The notes under the pieces: generated by a model | What the model was told of the DNA's origin: nothing | The model's database searches: none | Seen by the model: the letters and a program-made list of their open reading frames with translations, nothing else | Assembly (NCBI GenBank): GCA_018648655.1 | Contig: JABGQV010000084.1 | Location: 1 to 51,772 of the forward strand | DNA: 51,772 bases | Direction: 5' to 3' | Source of the DNA: Anaerolineae bacterium | GTDB taxonomy: Bacteria; Chloroflexota; Anaerolineae; Anaerolineales; Villigracilaceae | Shown here: positions 1 to 9,034 of the stretch, piece by piece | How the letters are laid out: each line of letters starts with the position of its first letter | Position numbering within the stretch: the first letter of the stretch is position 1 | Made by a program: the position numbers and the translations under genes

Positions 1-18
1 GCTTGAATACGTCCTTAA

Positions 19-1119
19 TTACGAAGGAATACTCCAGAACTGAACAGCCCTTAGTGTGGCTGTTGGTGTAACTGGTATAGTAGTTGGAATTTGTGTTTCA
101 GTTGGTGGGATATAAACGAGACAACTGGCTGGCTCCTCACCTGTGAGCGTAAAGCCTACAGCTTCACGGCAGGTATTATCAACTTCAAAAAGAGCCTTCA
201 GTGGATAGTATTTTTGCAACCCTGGCAAAGGCGACCCTGCTTCGGCATGAGTGAAGTGGTCATTATAATCGTAGAACTCAGGTTTGAAAACTCCCTGATC
301 TGCCCATGCGCCCCACATAAAATAATTATCGCTGGCAATGAGTGAAGGCTTGAAGGCAATTTGAATAACCTTAGGGTTTTTCGGAGAAATGCGCGCCCAA
401 GCTATGTCGGCATCGGGATTATTACCCTGATTAAAATAGAGCATGTCGTAGCCGTTTCCTTGTTGGGGCGGGTCTGAGCGAGTAGGGAAATCATTTCCTA
501 CATCGTTATCTGTATCTTGCCAAACACGCACGCCAAGAGTAGACCAAGTGCTTGTTGGCTTAGATGCTAAAACCAGCCAATCGCCACGTCCGTCTACGTC
601 CAAGTCAAGTTCAACACCGTAGTTGCCACCCATTATGCCGTCGCTGGGGTTAACATTTACCATTTCTATTTCAATGTATACCCAAGCTCCAGTGCGATCA
701 AGACGTGCTTTAATAATATCTAAATCGGGATAGTATATATCCATAGTAGTTGCATTGAAAGGGCGCTCATAGAGATTTGTGTCAAAATTTTCCCCACCAT
801 TTGCGGCATGTTTTGGTGCTGTGCTAAGTGAATTTCGATCAATGATATGACTTTCGAAATAACTAGGTGGCTCACCAGGGATAAGGAGATGCACAGGTGT
901 TGCAGTCAGGGCGGGCGCCACGCTAGGGCCCGCAGTGGCGTTGACTGGCGGGGCAACAAGTGCGAGTGCGGTATGTGTCTCGGCGATAGCGGTTTGTATC
1001 GCATCTTCATTATCTTCAGATGGCGATGTAGTAGCCATCCCAGGGAGTGAGCAGGCGAGAATTAGGAGAGTAAAAAAGGAGAAGCTAATAAGAATAGTGA
1101 GTTTACTTTTCTTTTTCAT
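19..1119 (-). CDS. Putative lipoprotein of unknown function
   Basis: A 366-residue secreted lipoprotein whose function I do not recognise. The N-terminus is a basic stretch (MKKKSK), a hydrophobic core and a lipobox ending LILAC, so the Cys should be lipidated and the protein anchored outside the membrane. Thr/Pro/Ala-rich low-complexity segments flank a central region with aspartate-rich stretches such as DLDVDGRGDW and DTDNDVGND, which resemble calcium-binding loops or a choice-of-anchor type beta domain; that is inference only. The C-terminus is again Thr/Pro-rich. I chose the second ATG because the AAAGG before it lies 7 bases away, whereas the first ATG (1125) is only one base from it. 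It is last in a minus-strand series after der and the AhpD-like gene. Confidence 0.75.
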   Translation of the reverse strand: MKKKSKLTILISFSFFTLLILACSLPGMATTSPSEDNEDAIQTAIAETHTALALVAPPVNATAGPSVAPALTATPVHLLIPGEPPSYFESHIIDRNSLSTAPKHAANGGENFDTNLYERPFNATTMDIYYPDLDIIKARLDRTGAWVYIEIEMVNVNPSDGIMGGNYGVELDLDVDGRGDWLVLASKPTSTWSTLGVRVWQDTDNDVGNDFPTRSDPPQQGNGYDMLYFNQGNNPDADIAWARISPKNPKVIQIAFKPSLIASDNYFMWGAWADQGVFKPEFYDYNDHFTHAEAGSPLPGLQKYYPLKALFEVDNTCREAVGFTLTGEEPASCLVYIPPTETQIPTTIPVTPTATLRAVQFWSIPS

Positions 1120-1147
1120 ATGCATACCTTTCTGCCACAGAAGCAGG

Positions 1148-1681
1148 CTAAAGTGAAATCTCTCCCATTATAGAGAATCTTTCTTCGTTTTCCACTAGCC
1201 CATGCCTCCCAAAGCTGAGTTTGAAAATGATGTAATCAGCAAGATTTCCCGATAGATTGCCCATCCAAATCATTTGCAAGACAAGTTGAATGGCTTTGGC
1301 TTTTTCTTGTCCATAGGCTTCAATCAAATTTTCCCAAATTTCAGGGGTAGGAGTGGCATTATTTTCGGCCCAGCTTTGTGCATAGGCCAATGCTTGGTAC
1401 TCCTCAGGCGGTGTATCTTTCGGAATGCGCCCCTCAAGTAATTCTGCTAGTTCTTCTTTGGAAACACCACTTTTTAATGCTTCTTTGAGATGAAAATCTC
1501 TACAATATCGGCAACCGTTTACTGCAGTGACGACCATCATTAGCCGTTCACGAAAATCATAAGAAATCAGGTCTCGCATAGCTGTGCGGATGAAATTTCG
1601 CTGTCGATAAATCTGACGAAAGTCTCTGAAAAACTCTTTAGGATGACGGTAAAACCGTCGCATGAATTTAGGCTTGCTCAT
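1148..1681 (-). CDS. Carboxymuconolactone decarboxylase / AhpD-like family protein
   Basis: A 177-residue all-helical protein of the carboxymuconolactone decarboxylase/AhpD superfamily. The diagnostic CxxC pair is C57 and C60 in GCRYCRDFH, with H64 following, the arrangement of the AhpD thiol active site. AhpD-like proteins use these cysteines in peroxide reduction or thiol relay, but many members have no assigned substrate. A basic, helical 40-residue N-terminal extension (MSKPKFMRRFYRHPKEF) precedes the domain. It lies 50 bases after der and 28 bases before the lipoprotein gene, on the same strand. An AAAAGG lies upstream of the ATG. The family assignment is good; the exact reaction is not known. 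Confidence 0.8.
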   Translation of the reverse strand: MSKPKFMRRFYRHPKEFFRDFRQIYRQRNFIRTAMRDLISYDFRERLMMVVTAVNGCRYCRDFHLKEALKSGVSKEELAELLEGRIPKDTPPEEYQALAYAQSWAENNATPTPEIWENLIEAYGQEKAKAIQLVLQMIWMGNLSGNLADYIIFKLSFGRHGLVENEERFSIMGEISL

Positions 1682-1731
1682 CGTTTTTTACCTTTTTAGG
1701 CACTCTTAGACATTTACCGTTAAAGTAGCTA

Positions 1732-3102
1732 TTATTTTTTCTCTTTTTTTCCTTTTAGAACAATTCTTATTGGTGTGCCCAAGAACTCATAAGCATCACG
1801 GATGCGGTTTTCAAGAAAACGCCTGTAGGTAAAATGCATAAGATTAGTGTTGTTAACATATACAAGAAATGTTGGTGGATCGGTGCGGACTTGGGTAGCA
1901 TAATAGATTTTCAGTCGCTTTCCGGCATGCAAAGGTGGGGGATGTGCATCTTGGGCATCTCGCAGAATACCGTTTAGCTTTGATGTTGGGATGCGCGTGA
2001 GCCGTGCTTCTTGTACCTTTAGGGCAAGGGGAAGCACTTTATCTACACGTTGTCCTGTTTTAGCAGAGATGAAAACTGTAGGGACATAGGGCATGAAATT
2101 TAGTTCTTGAAGAATTTTTTCCGTATAATAATTCATCGTATACGAGTCTTTTTCTATTGCATCCCATTTATTGACAACGACAACAGTGCTCTTCCAAGCA
2201 TCAAGAATATAGCCTGCGATATGTAAGTCTTGTGCGGTAATGCCGTTTTCTGCGTCAATCAGGAGCAGTGCCACATCAGCACGCTCTATGGCTTTGTGGG
2301 CGCGGACAACACTATAGCGTTCGACACCAGAATCTATTTTGCCGCGTTTGCGAATACCGGCTGTGTCAATTAATGTCAGCGGGACACCATCGTATTCAAA
2401 TTGAGTGTCAACGGCATCTCGAGTTGTTCCAGCAATGGGGCTAACAATGGCGCGTTCTTCTCCAGTGAGCTTATTAAGCAAACTCGACTTTCCTGCATTG
2501 GGTTTTCCGACAATAGAAATTTTGACAGTATCGTCTGGTTCGGTCTCTGTTTCGTGAAAATCTTCAACAAGTCTGTCGAGTAAATCGCCAACATTTGCGC
2601 CATGCACAGCAGAAATCGGAAATGGTTCACCTAAGCCTAACTCGTAAAATTCGCTAGCAGCTTCGCGACGGGCATCGTTGTCGCATTTGTTGACCACAAG
2701 GTAAATAGGCGGATAAAAATTGCCATCCTCAAGTTTTTTCTGGCTTCGACGTAAAATTTCTGCCACTTCACGGTCGGGAGGGGTGGGCCCGCTTCCGCCA
2801 TCTGTAAGGAAAAGCACAGCGTCACATTCTTCAATTGCAACACGCGCCTGAGATTTGATATCCGAAATGAAATCTGCAGAGCCTATAGAGAGAGGGGTGT
2901 TTCCGCCGTGCGTTGGGTCGATTCCGCCGGTATCAATAACATCAAAATATATCCCATTCCAATCTGATTCTGAAAGAATTCTGTCTCGGGTGGTGCCGGG
3001 GGTATCGTCTACAATTGCTAAACGCTCTCCAACTAGGCGGTTAAAAAGGGTGCTTTTGCCCACATTTGGGCGTCCTACAAGTGCGACTACTGGTTTTGAC
3101 AT
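1732..3102 (-). CDS. der: Ribosome-assembly GTPase Der (EngA)
   Basis: A 456-residue tandem GTPase that acts in maturation of the 50S ribosomal subunit. Two G domains are visible: the first has GRPNVGKS (10-17), DTGG and NKCD (about 138-141); the second has GKPNAGKS (about 199-206), DTAG and NKWD (about 311-314). A KH-like domain rich in basic residues fills about 355-456. The length fits the family. I placed the start at MSKPVVALVG because an AGAAGGAAG Shine-Dalgarno lies about 9 bases before it; an in-frame ATG 21 bases upstream would put that signal inside the coding region. It follows ybbR on the same strand with a gap of about 60 bases. Confidence 0.96.
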   Translation of the reverse strand: MSKPVVALVGRPNVGKSTLFNRLVGERLAIVDDTPGTTRDRILSESDWNGIYFDVIDTGGIDPTHGGNTPLSIGSADFISDIKSQARVAIEECDAVLFLTDGGSGPTPPDREVAEILRRSQKKLEDGNFYPPIYLVVNKCDNDARREAASEFYELGLGEPFPISAVHGANVGDLLDRLVEDFHETETEPDDTVKISIVGKPNAGKSSLLNKLTGEERAIVSPIAGTTRDAVDTQFEYDGVPLTLIDTAGIRKRGKIDSGVERYSVVRAHKAIERADVALLLIDAENGITAQDLHIAGYILDAWKSTVVVVNKWDAIEKDSYTMNYYTEKILQELNFMPYVPTVFISAKTGQRVDKVLPLALKVQEARLTRIPTSKLNGILRDAQDAHPPPLHAGKRLKIYYATQVRTDPPTFLVYVNNTNLMHFTYRRFLENRIRDAYEFLGTPIRIVLKGKKEKK

Positions 3103-3166
3103 AAGATTTCTTCCTTCTGACAACGCTTTGCGTTGTATGTTTTTTGGGATACCCTAAATTTCGGAA

Positions 3167-4414
3167 TTAGGGCGATACAGTTGGTGTAGAAAAAGGTGTT
3201 TTACTAATTGTAATCTCGATACTTTCTGGCAAAATCGATTCAACTTTTATTGCAGTATTAAGAATTTCAACTGTGGGCACAAGCTGATATTCACCAGCCT
3301 CTAGTTCTTCTACGTCGACAACAACGCGTAGGTCGTCAACGCTAAATTCATCTAAAATGGGTAAGGGTCCCGAAATAATTATATCTATCGATGATGGTGA
3401 AGGTTGAGCAAACAGGGCGGGGTTAAGATTGATAATTTCAAGTGTTTTATCAGAGATAGTAAGACTGCCCAAAATAGCCTCTATGCTAACTTTGACCAAA
3501 ACGCTCTGATCGCCAACAACTGAGATATTCTCTGGCAAAATTAGATTTAGTCTCGCAGAAATATCTTCGTTAGCGCCATTAATATCGAGAGCTTCTGTTT
3601 CAATAACACCTGGTAAATCGTTCACCAATTGCGTATCTGTTGAATAGACAGTAATAAGAGGAGGAAAAGCCGAGATATTTGTAAGACTATAAAGATTCGC
3701 GACTTGTCCCGTTACGCCTACTTTTACGGCTATATCTCTGTAGCCGCCTTGTTGGCTAACGGGAATAGTCAATTGAAGTTCATCGGGTGTCAAGCTAATG
3801 CCGCTAACGGGTAACTCATTTTCATCCAAAATTTCGAGAGAGAGGGTTTCATCAATACTTTCGCTAGCATTGCTTAAGTCAAAAGATGCGCGTATTGTGG
3901 CTACTTGGTCTACTAAAGATTTTGCTCCTGAAATTATAACGATGTTTTTTGAAAGCCTGGGTGTGCCAATTTGATATCCAAGAGCTGGCTCGCCAAGAAT
4001 ATCCATTTCTATAGGCAGACTTTGTGTCGCTAACTCTTCTAGCGTTATATAAATAGATGAAGGTGTCAGGGAAATAATTCGGGTTGGTTGAGTGCTAATC
4101 TGGATTTGTGGTTCTAAGGTATATGCGCCGACTTCAAGACCTGAAAGATCAAGAATTGCATGAACGTTTTCTGTATCTGCAACGAGTTCTTCCCAAATGG
4201 AACGAGGTGCGCGTAATGTCAAGTTGATTTGCTTCGAATAATCATTGGTGATGAGAAGATCAGTATTTTGCCCAACAATCTCAACTTCAATTGGCATGGG
4301 GTAATCAAGTTCTTCATTTGGGTCTGCGGCATTAACTGCTGCGGCCCAAACACCAATTGAGAGAATTAAAGCAAGAAAAAAAGAGCTGATATTTTTACCA
4401 ATCCAACGAAACAT
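3167..4414 (-). CDS. YbbR-domain protein, probable regulator of the diadenylate cyclase
   Basis: A 415-residue membrane-anchored protein. One transmembrane helix (about residues 8-28) is followed by a long extracytoplasmic part made of several beta-rich repeats typical of YbbR domains, such as PIEVEIVGQ, LPIEMDILGEP and RDIAVKVGVTG at intervals of about 75-85 residues. In Firmicutes the equivalent gene cdaR (ybbR) follows cdaA and its product binds and regulates the cyclase. Here the start codon lies a single base after the cdaA stop, so translation is probably coupled. The C-terminus is Thr/Pro/Ser-rich. The usual third member, glmM, is absent; der follows instead. No catalytic function is expected. 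Confidence 0.88.
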   Translation of the reverse strand: MFRWIGKNISSFFLALILSIGVWAAAVNAADPNEELDYPMPIEVEIVGQNTDLLITNDYSKQINLTLRAPRSIWEELVADTENVHAILDLSGLEVGAYTLEPQIQISTQPTRIISLTPSSIYITLEELATQSLPIEMDILGEPALGYQIGTPRLSKNIVIISGAKSLVDQVATIRASFDLSNASESIDETLSLEILDENELPVSGISLTPDELQLTIPVSQQGGYRDIAVKVGVTGQVANLYSLTNISAFPPLITVYSTDTQLVNDLPGVIETEALDINGANEDISARLNLILPENISVVGDQSVLVKVSIEAILGSLTISDKTLEIINLNPALFAQPSPSSIDIIISGPLPILDEFSVDDLRVVVDVEELEAGEYQLVPTVEILNTAIKVESILPESIEITISKTPFSTPTVSP

Positions 4415-4415
4415 A

Positions 4416-5285
4416 TTATTTGGTCTCCTTCTTGAATAAGAAGGGTAGATATCGTTCTAAAAACCCTGCGCTACGGGTTAACCCGGTAGGGCGATAAAAA
4501 GCAAAAAGGATATTTTCTGCTCGTTTTAAACTTAGATCACGCATAATGCGCCCACTTTGTGCTATCGATATATTGCCGTTTTCTTCTGAGACAATTAGGG
4601 CGAGTGAGTCGCTTTTCTCTGAGCTGCCTAAAGCCGCACGATGCCGAAGCCCCATCTCGCGTTCGGGGGAGCGGGCGAGAATCCCGCTTGAGGAGAGAGG
4701 CATGATGCAGGAGGCCGCAGCAAGCCTAAAATCGGCGATGATTACGGCTCCATCATGAAGAGGTGTATTAGGGTAAAAAGTTTGCAAGAGAATTTCGGGG
4801 GTGATTATGGTATCCATCGGCACACCCGTTTTAATATATTCAGCTAGATTATCAAGACGCTGAAAGATAATCAGTGCCCCATGTTGGCGCGCAGAGAGCC
4901 GTGCTGTTGCGCTGATGATGGCTTTGATCATTGCACTTAGTTGAGCTTCTGAATTTTGGCTATTGATGGGGTATATTACGCCTGCGCGCCCTAGGCGCTC
5001 TAGCGCGCGGCGGATTTCTGGCGCAAAAATAACAGGGATGGCTAAGAGCAAGGCTGGTAATGTGGTGTTGATTAGCCATGAAAAAGCAGGCAAATCTAAA
5101 ATGCTGGTTAGGAAAATAATAAAGACAACCAGAAAAAGAACACCGCGTAATAGTGTCATTGCCTGTGTGTCACGTAAAATATAGAGCAAAATAAAAAAGA
5201 TTAGCGTGACAAGAAAAATATCAACAAGGCTTAACCAATTGAGGCGTTCAAAGAAAAAGAGAATATTACTAAGAAAATCAGTCAC
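4416..5285 (-). CDS. cdaA: Diadenylate cyclase CdaA (c-di-AMP synthase)
   Basis: A 289-residue membrane enzyme that condenses two ATP into c-di-AMP, a second messenger controlling potassium and osmotic balance. Three transmembrane helices occupy about 20-90, then comes the DisA_N catalytic domain with GALIIF (136-141), the DGA motif at 178-180 and RHR at 214-216, all required in the family. It starts with GTG; no convincing Shine-Dalgarno is present. The preceding 50 bases contain a stem-loop with a short T-run (5302-5326) that could end transcripts from coaE, so cdaA may have its own promoter or be expressed by read-through. It is followed directly by ybbR, the classical pairing. Confidence 0.94.
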   Translation of the reverse strand: MTDFLSNILFFFERLNWLSLVDIFLVTLIFFILLYILRDTQAMTLLRGVLFLVVFIIFLTSILDLPAFSWLINTTLPALLLAIPVIFAPEIRRALERLGRAGVIYPINSQNSEAQLSAMIKAIISATARLSARQHGALIIFQRLDNLAEYIKTGVPMDTIITPEILLQTFYPNTPLHDGAVIIADFRLAAASCIMPLSSSGILARSPEREMGLRHRAALGSSEKSDSLALIVSEENGNISIAQSGRIMRDLSLKRAENILFAFYRPTGLTRSAGFLERYLPFLFKKETK

Positions 5286-5301
5286 AAGAGTTAGGTAGAT
5301 A

Positions 5302-5326
5302 AAAGTGGGTTGGAAAACCAGCCCAC
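5302..5326 (-). terminator. Hairpin with T-run between coaE and cdaA
   Basis: A 9-bp stem (GTGGGTTGG with CCAGCCCAC, one G-T pair) closes a four-base loop. On the minus strand it is followed by TTTTAT, as in an intrinsic terminator. It begins only 17 bases upstream of the cdaA start codon, so it may instead be a partial attenuator or a translation-affecting hairpin. Confidence 0.5.
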
Positions 5327-5334
5327 CAATTTAA

Positions 5335-6465
5335 TTAAATCGGACGTAGTACTCGGTCAATCCGAAGTTGTTTAAAGAAGAGCGTAGTCTCAGCATGGAG
5401 CTTTTCAGTTGCTGCATCTTTCCAGGCTTGTACGCCCAAAGATTCTGGTGTGCGTTTTTCATAGCCAAGCGTTTTCCAAAGAGCTTCTGATTTTGCAATA
5501 TCGCCCTTAAGGAAAAGTAAAGATGCTTCACTTTGCAAAGATTTTGAAGCTGTTTCGATTTCTTCCACAAGAGCCTTTAACGCATCTTCAGGAGTCAATT
5601 CCGGTGCAATATAAAGATCGATCACTCGTGTTACCAAGTTTTCGACTTGCCAGCCGGCTAAACCGACTAGTTTTTCATCTAATTCAAGAATAAAGAAAGC
5701 TTTTTCGCCAAAGGCTTCCATGACATCGCTTGAGTTCATTGGTATATTGCCAAGCCTTGTCATTAAGGCGGCAATAGCTTCTGAGTTTTTTGGGTGCCCA
5801 CGCTTGACTAAGAAATTGCCGCTTTTTACTTCTTGCTTTACTTCTTCTTGGGCGGATGCTTTATTTTGGTCAATCTTCTTCCAGCCAGCAGAAACTTGCT
5901 TCCACAACTCTTCAAATGAACCTGTATTATCAATCAGAATATCAGCGGCTGCAATTTTATCTTTTTGAGGGCTTTGGGCCTGAATGCGTTGGTGTGCTGT
6001 TACTTCATCCAGACCACGTTTTTTCATTAAGCGAGAAGCTTGCATGACTTTGGGAGCATCTGTGACCCAAATGCTATCGCATAAAGGAGCAAGTTTCCCC
6101 TCCAGTAGCTTAATGGCCTCAATGACAATTACCTTATGTCTTGAGCGTTTAACCAGAAGGTCTACAGCTTCTCCTACAAAGGGGTGAACAATATCTTCAA
6201 GTTTCTTCAAAGCGTCTGGTGAACTAAAAACTACTTGTCCCAATTTAGGGCGATCAATTTCTTGGTTTGTGTCTAAAAGCCATTTGCCAAAAGTATCTAT
6301 AATGGGCTGGTATGCGGGTGCTCCCTTAGCCATTGCCCGATGAGAAAGCGCGTCTGCATCAATGCTATAAGCGCCTAAATGCTCTAGCATTTTACGTACA
6401 ACACTTTTTCCGGTGGCGATATTTCCCGTTAGGCCAATTACGTATTTTTCGTGCCAATTGCTCAC
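5335..6465 (-). CDS. coaE: Dephospho-CoA kinase fused to a GNAT-like acetyltransferase domain
   Basis: A 376-residue two-domain protein. Residues 1 to about 200 are dephospho-CoA kinase, the last step of CoA synthesis, with the P-loop GLTGNIATGKS (11-21), the DADALSH motif and a conserved R-rich lid (ASRLMKKRGLD). Family members usually end near 200 residues. Here a charged linker (about 200-215) leads to a second domain of about 160 residues with the look of a GNAT acetyltransferase, including an FFILELDEKLVGLAGWQ strand pair and RVIDLYIAPE. GNAT proteins use acetyl-CoA, so a CoA-making enzyme joined to a CoA-binding domain is suggestive, but its substrate is unknown. The start is GTG, supported by AGGAG eight bases upstream. 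panB, another gene of the CoA pathway, is elsewhere in this window. Confidence 0.88.
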   Translation of the reverse strand: MSNWHEKYVIGLTGNIATGKSVVRKMLEHLGAYSIDADALSHRAMAKGAPAYQPIIDTFGKWLLDTNQEIDRPKLGQVVFSSPDALKKLEDIVHPFVGEAVDLLVKRSRHKVIVIEAIKLLEGKLAPLCDSIWVTDAPKVMQASRLMKKRGLDEVTAHQRIQAQSPQKDKIAAADILIDNTGSFEELWKQVSAGWKKIDQNKASAQEEVKQEVKSGNFLVKRGHPKNSEAIAALMTRLGNIPMNSSDVMEAFGEKAFFILELDEKLVGLAGWQVENLVTRVIDLYIAPELTPEDALKALVEEIETASKSLQSEASLLFLKGDIAKSEALWKTLGYEKRTPESLGVQAWKDAATEKLHAETTLFFKQLRIDRVLRPI

Positions 6466-6654
6466 AGTTTTTCTCCTAAAAAATAGACTTTAAAGACTCC
6501 CCTATTCTACCGTATAAAAACCTGTGCGAGGGGAGAATTTCAAGAATCACATCTGAATTAAGATTAAAAACCGCATTACCCTTAAATTTATCTTGCTACC
6601 GTTAAAAAAGAGCCTTCAGGAGAAAAACATCTCTCGTTAAAAGAGCGCCTAGAG

Positions 6655-6683
6655 TTGACGCTTCTCTGCCAAAAGAGTATCAT
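6655..6683 (+). promoter_or_regulatory. Promoter of rnpB
   Basis: TTGACG (6655-6660) and TATCAT (6678-6683) are separated by 17 bases, a near-consensus sigma-70 type promoter. The expected transcription start, 7-8 bases after the -10 box, coincides with the 5' end of the RNase P RNA deduced independently from its P1 helix. Confidence 0.8.
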
Positions 6684-6690
6684 CACATCA

Positions 6691-7026
6691 CCTCAGGCTG
6701 GTCGGGCGGTTGCGGGGCAGATTTCTGTCTCGAGGAAAGTCCGCACTTCGTAGGGCATGGTGCCGTGGAAAGCACGGGATGGAGAGATCTATCGGATCGG
6801 GTCACAGAAAATAACCACTCTCTCGCGAGAGTAAGGGTGAAAAGGCGGTGTAAGAGACCACCAGCATGTGCAGCAATGTGCATGGCTAGATAACCCCCAC
6901 CAGAAGCAAGGTCAAGCAGAGACGATGAGCTGCCCGCTCCTAAGTTTCAGGTAGACTGCATAGATAGATAATCGCCAAGGGGATGCAAATCTCTGAACAA
7001 GATGCGGCTTATAGACCAGCCTGAGG
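6691..7026 (+). ncRNA. rnpB: RNase P RNA
   Basis: The catalytic RNA of RNase P, which removes 5' leaders from tRNA precursors. The conserved GAGGAAAGTCCG of bacterial type A RNA is at 6732-6743, ACAGAAAATAACC near 6805, AGCAAGG in the middle, and GCGGCTTATAGACC near the 3' end. The first and last 13 bases (6691-6703 and 7014-7026) are perfectly complementary and form helix P1, which fixes both ends; the length, 336 bases, is within the usual range. Its protein partner rnpA lies at 38744. A promoter directly precedes it and a terminator lies 70 bases downstream. Confidence 0.96.
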
Positions 7027-7095
7027 TAACTTGCCAAAATGGGCGAGGGAGGCTGAGCGTCAAGTCGAGGGGTTGTTTCAGAGCAATGACCTGAA

Positions 7096-7123
7096 TAAAA
7101 AGCACTTTAATGTGCTTTTTTTC
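7096..7123 (+). terminator. Intrinsic terminator after rnpB
   Basis: AAAAGCAC and GTGCTTTT pair around a six-base loop, followed by a T-run (7116-7122). It separates the RNase P RNA from the ABC-F gene. Confidence 0.75.
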
Positions 7124-7178
7124 TTGTGTGTTAAACTAAACGCATTATAGAAAATAACCACGAAAGGAATTTTTATTT

Positions 7179-8960
7179 ATGGCACTTATCAGCCTTCAAG
7201 ATGTCAATCTTGGCTTCGGTGGCCCCTTGCTTCTTGAAAACGCTAATCTACAAATCGAAAGTGGTCAGTCTATAGGCTTGCTCGGCTTGAATGGTATGGG
7301 AAAAACGACCTTGCTGAAACTCATCCACGGCGATCTCTCTCCCGAAAGCGGAGAAATTGCTCGGCAGGCAGATTTGCGTGTGGCCTATTTGCCGCAGGAA
7401 ATCCCACATGGTTTAGATGGCAAAATTCGAGAGATAGTCGCTTCGGGATTAGAAAGGGGGGATGATGAAGCCAACTGGCAAGCTCAACTTCAAGTGGATA
7501 AAGTTATCTCGCAGATGAAGCTTGAACCAGACGCTCCCTTCAGTTTACTTTCTGCGGGGATGAAGCGCCGCGTCTTACTTGCTCGTGGCTTGGCACGCGA
7601 CCCTAATCTTCTTCTGCTGGACGAACCGACAAATCACCTCGACATCGATTCCATTAATTGGCTGGAGACCTTTCTCAAGCGTTGGCGCGGCACCTTGCTC
7701 TTCGTGACCCATGACCGCACCTTCTTGCAAAATCTGAGCAAGCGCATCATCGAACTTGATCGTGGTCGTCTCTTCGATTGGGATTGTGACTATCCGACCT
7801 TCCTCAAGCGAAAAGAAGACTTATTGGCGACGGAAGAAAAAGAAAAGATCCTTTTTGATAAAAAATTAGCCCAAGAAGAAGTTTGGGTTCGGCGAGGCAT
7901 CCAAGCTCGCCAGACGCGTAACGAAGGCCGTGTCCGTGCCCTAATCCGCTTGCGCAACGAACGCGCCAAACGTCGCGAAAAGCCGACAAAGGCAAATCTA
8001 CAAGTTGATGCCAAGCAACGTTCCGGCAGACTTGTTCTCGAAGCAAAAAACCTGAGCTATGCCTTCGAGAATCAGCCAATTATCAAAAACTTAAATCTAA
8101 ATCTTCAACGCGGTGATCGTCTTGGCATTATCGGTCCGAATGGTTCAGGCAAAACTACGCTTTTGCGTCTCCTGCTCAATGAGTTGGAGCCCCAGAGTGG
8201 TAGCTTGCGACACGGGACGAATGTGGAAATTGCCTATTTTGACCAAATGCGTTCCCAGCTCGATGAGAGCAAATCTATTTTGGATAATGTTAGCCAAGGT
8301 CTCGATGTGATTAAAATCAACGGGCGTGAACGCAATGTGGTTGGCTATTTAGAAGGTTTTTTATTTAGCCCTGAACGCATCTATGCCCCAATCACTGCTC
8401 TTTCGGGTGGCGAACGTAATAGGCTCTTGCTTGCTCGTCTTTTGGCTCGTCCCACAAATTTACTTGTGCTTGATGAGCCCACCAACGACCTCGATATTGA
8501 TACTCTTGAGATTATGGAAAATATGCTCCTCGAATATCCGGGTACGCTAATCTTGGTTACCCATGACCGAACTTTTCTCGATAACTTAGTTACCAGCACA
8601 CTAATACTTTCAGGAGATGGTCAGGTGCGTAATTTTATTGGTGGCTATGATGATTGGCAGAAAGAAAAGGAAGCTGAAAAGAAGAAAGAAACGAAAAAGA
8701 AATCAAAGAAGGCGTCATCCCCAGCACTTAAAAAGAAAAAGAAGAAGAAACGCAGCTATAAAGAAGAGCGTGAGTTGGAGAAAATCCCAACTAAAATTGA
8801 AGCTCTTGAAGCAGAGCAAGCTAAACTAAATGCTATATTAGCCGACCCCATTTTTTATCAGAAAAAGGGAACTGAAGTTAGCATAGCAGTAGAAAGATTG
8901 AAGATTATTGAGAAAGAATTAGAAGATGTCTATACTCGCTGGGATGAACTGGAAATATAA
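7179..8960 (+). CDS. ABC-F family ATPase, Uup type
   Basis: A 593-residue soluble protein with two ABC ATPase domains and no membrane segments, as in the ABC-F family, whose members act on the ribosome. Domain 1 has Walker A GLNGMGKTT (36-44), a degenerate signature LSAGMKR (124-130) and DEPTNHLD (148-155). A charged, Arg-rich linker (about 210-275) contains the P-site interaction motif region. Domain 2 has GPNGSGKTT (319-327), LSGGE (408-412) and DEPTNDLD (432-439). A Lys-rich segment and a C-terminal coiled coil (about 495-593) match the Uup subgroup, where this tail binds nucleic acid. An AAAGGA lies 10-11 bases before the ATG. The subgroup is inferred from the tail, not from a tree. Confidence 0.9.
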   Translation: MALISLQDVNLGFGGPLLLENANLQIESGQSIGLLGLNGMGKTTLLKLIHGDLSPESGEIARQADLRVAYLPQEIPHGLDGKIREIVASGLERGDDEANWQAQLQVDKVISQMKLEPDAPFSLLSAGMKRRVLLARGLARDPNLLLLDEPTNHLDIDSINWLETFLKRWRGTLLFVTHDRTFLQNLSKRIIELDRGRLFDWDCDYPTFLKRKEDLLATEEKEKILFDKKLAQEEVWVRRGIQARQTRNEGRVRALIRLRNERAKRREKPTKANLQVDAKQRSGRLVLEAKNLSYAFENQPIIKNLNLNLQRGDRLGIIGPNGSGKTTLLRLLLNELEPQSGSLRHGTNVEIAYFDQMRSQLDESKSILDNVSQGLDVIKINGRERNVVGYLEGFLFSPERIYAPITALSGGERNRLLLARLLARPTNLLVLDEPTNDLDIDTLEIMENMLLEYPGTLILVTHDRTFLDNLVTSTLILSGDGQVRNFIGGYDDWQKEKEAEKKKETKKKSKKASSPALKKKKKKKRSYKEERELEKIPTKIEALEAEQAKLNAILADPIFYQKKGTEVSIAVERLKIIEKELEDVYTRWDELEI

Positions 8961-9034
8961 GCATGAGCGTGAATATGCATTATACGATCACCTCGTAGAA
9001 GAAAGAGAAGTAGATAATTTATTAGGAGAAGAAT

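Noticed and set aside
6683-6883. A 66-residue open frame on the minus strand opposite rnpB
   Set aside because: It lies over the RNase P RNA, whose conserved elements and P1 helix explain the sequence.
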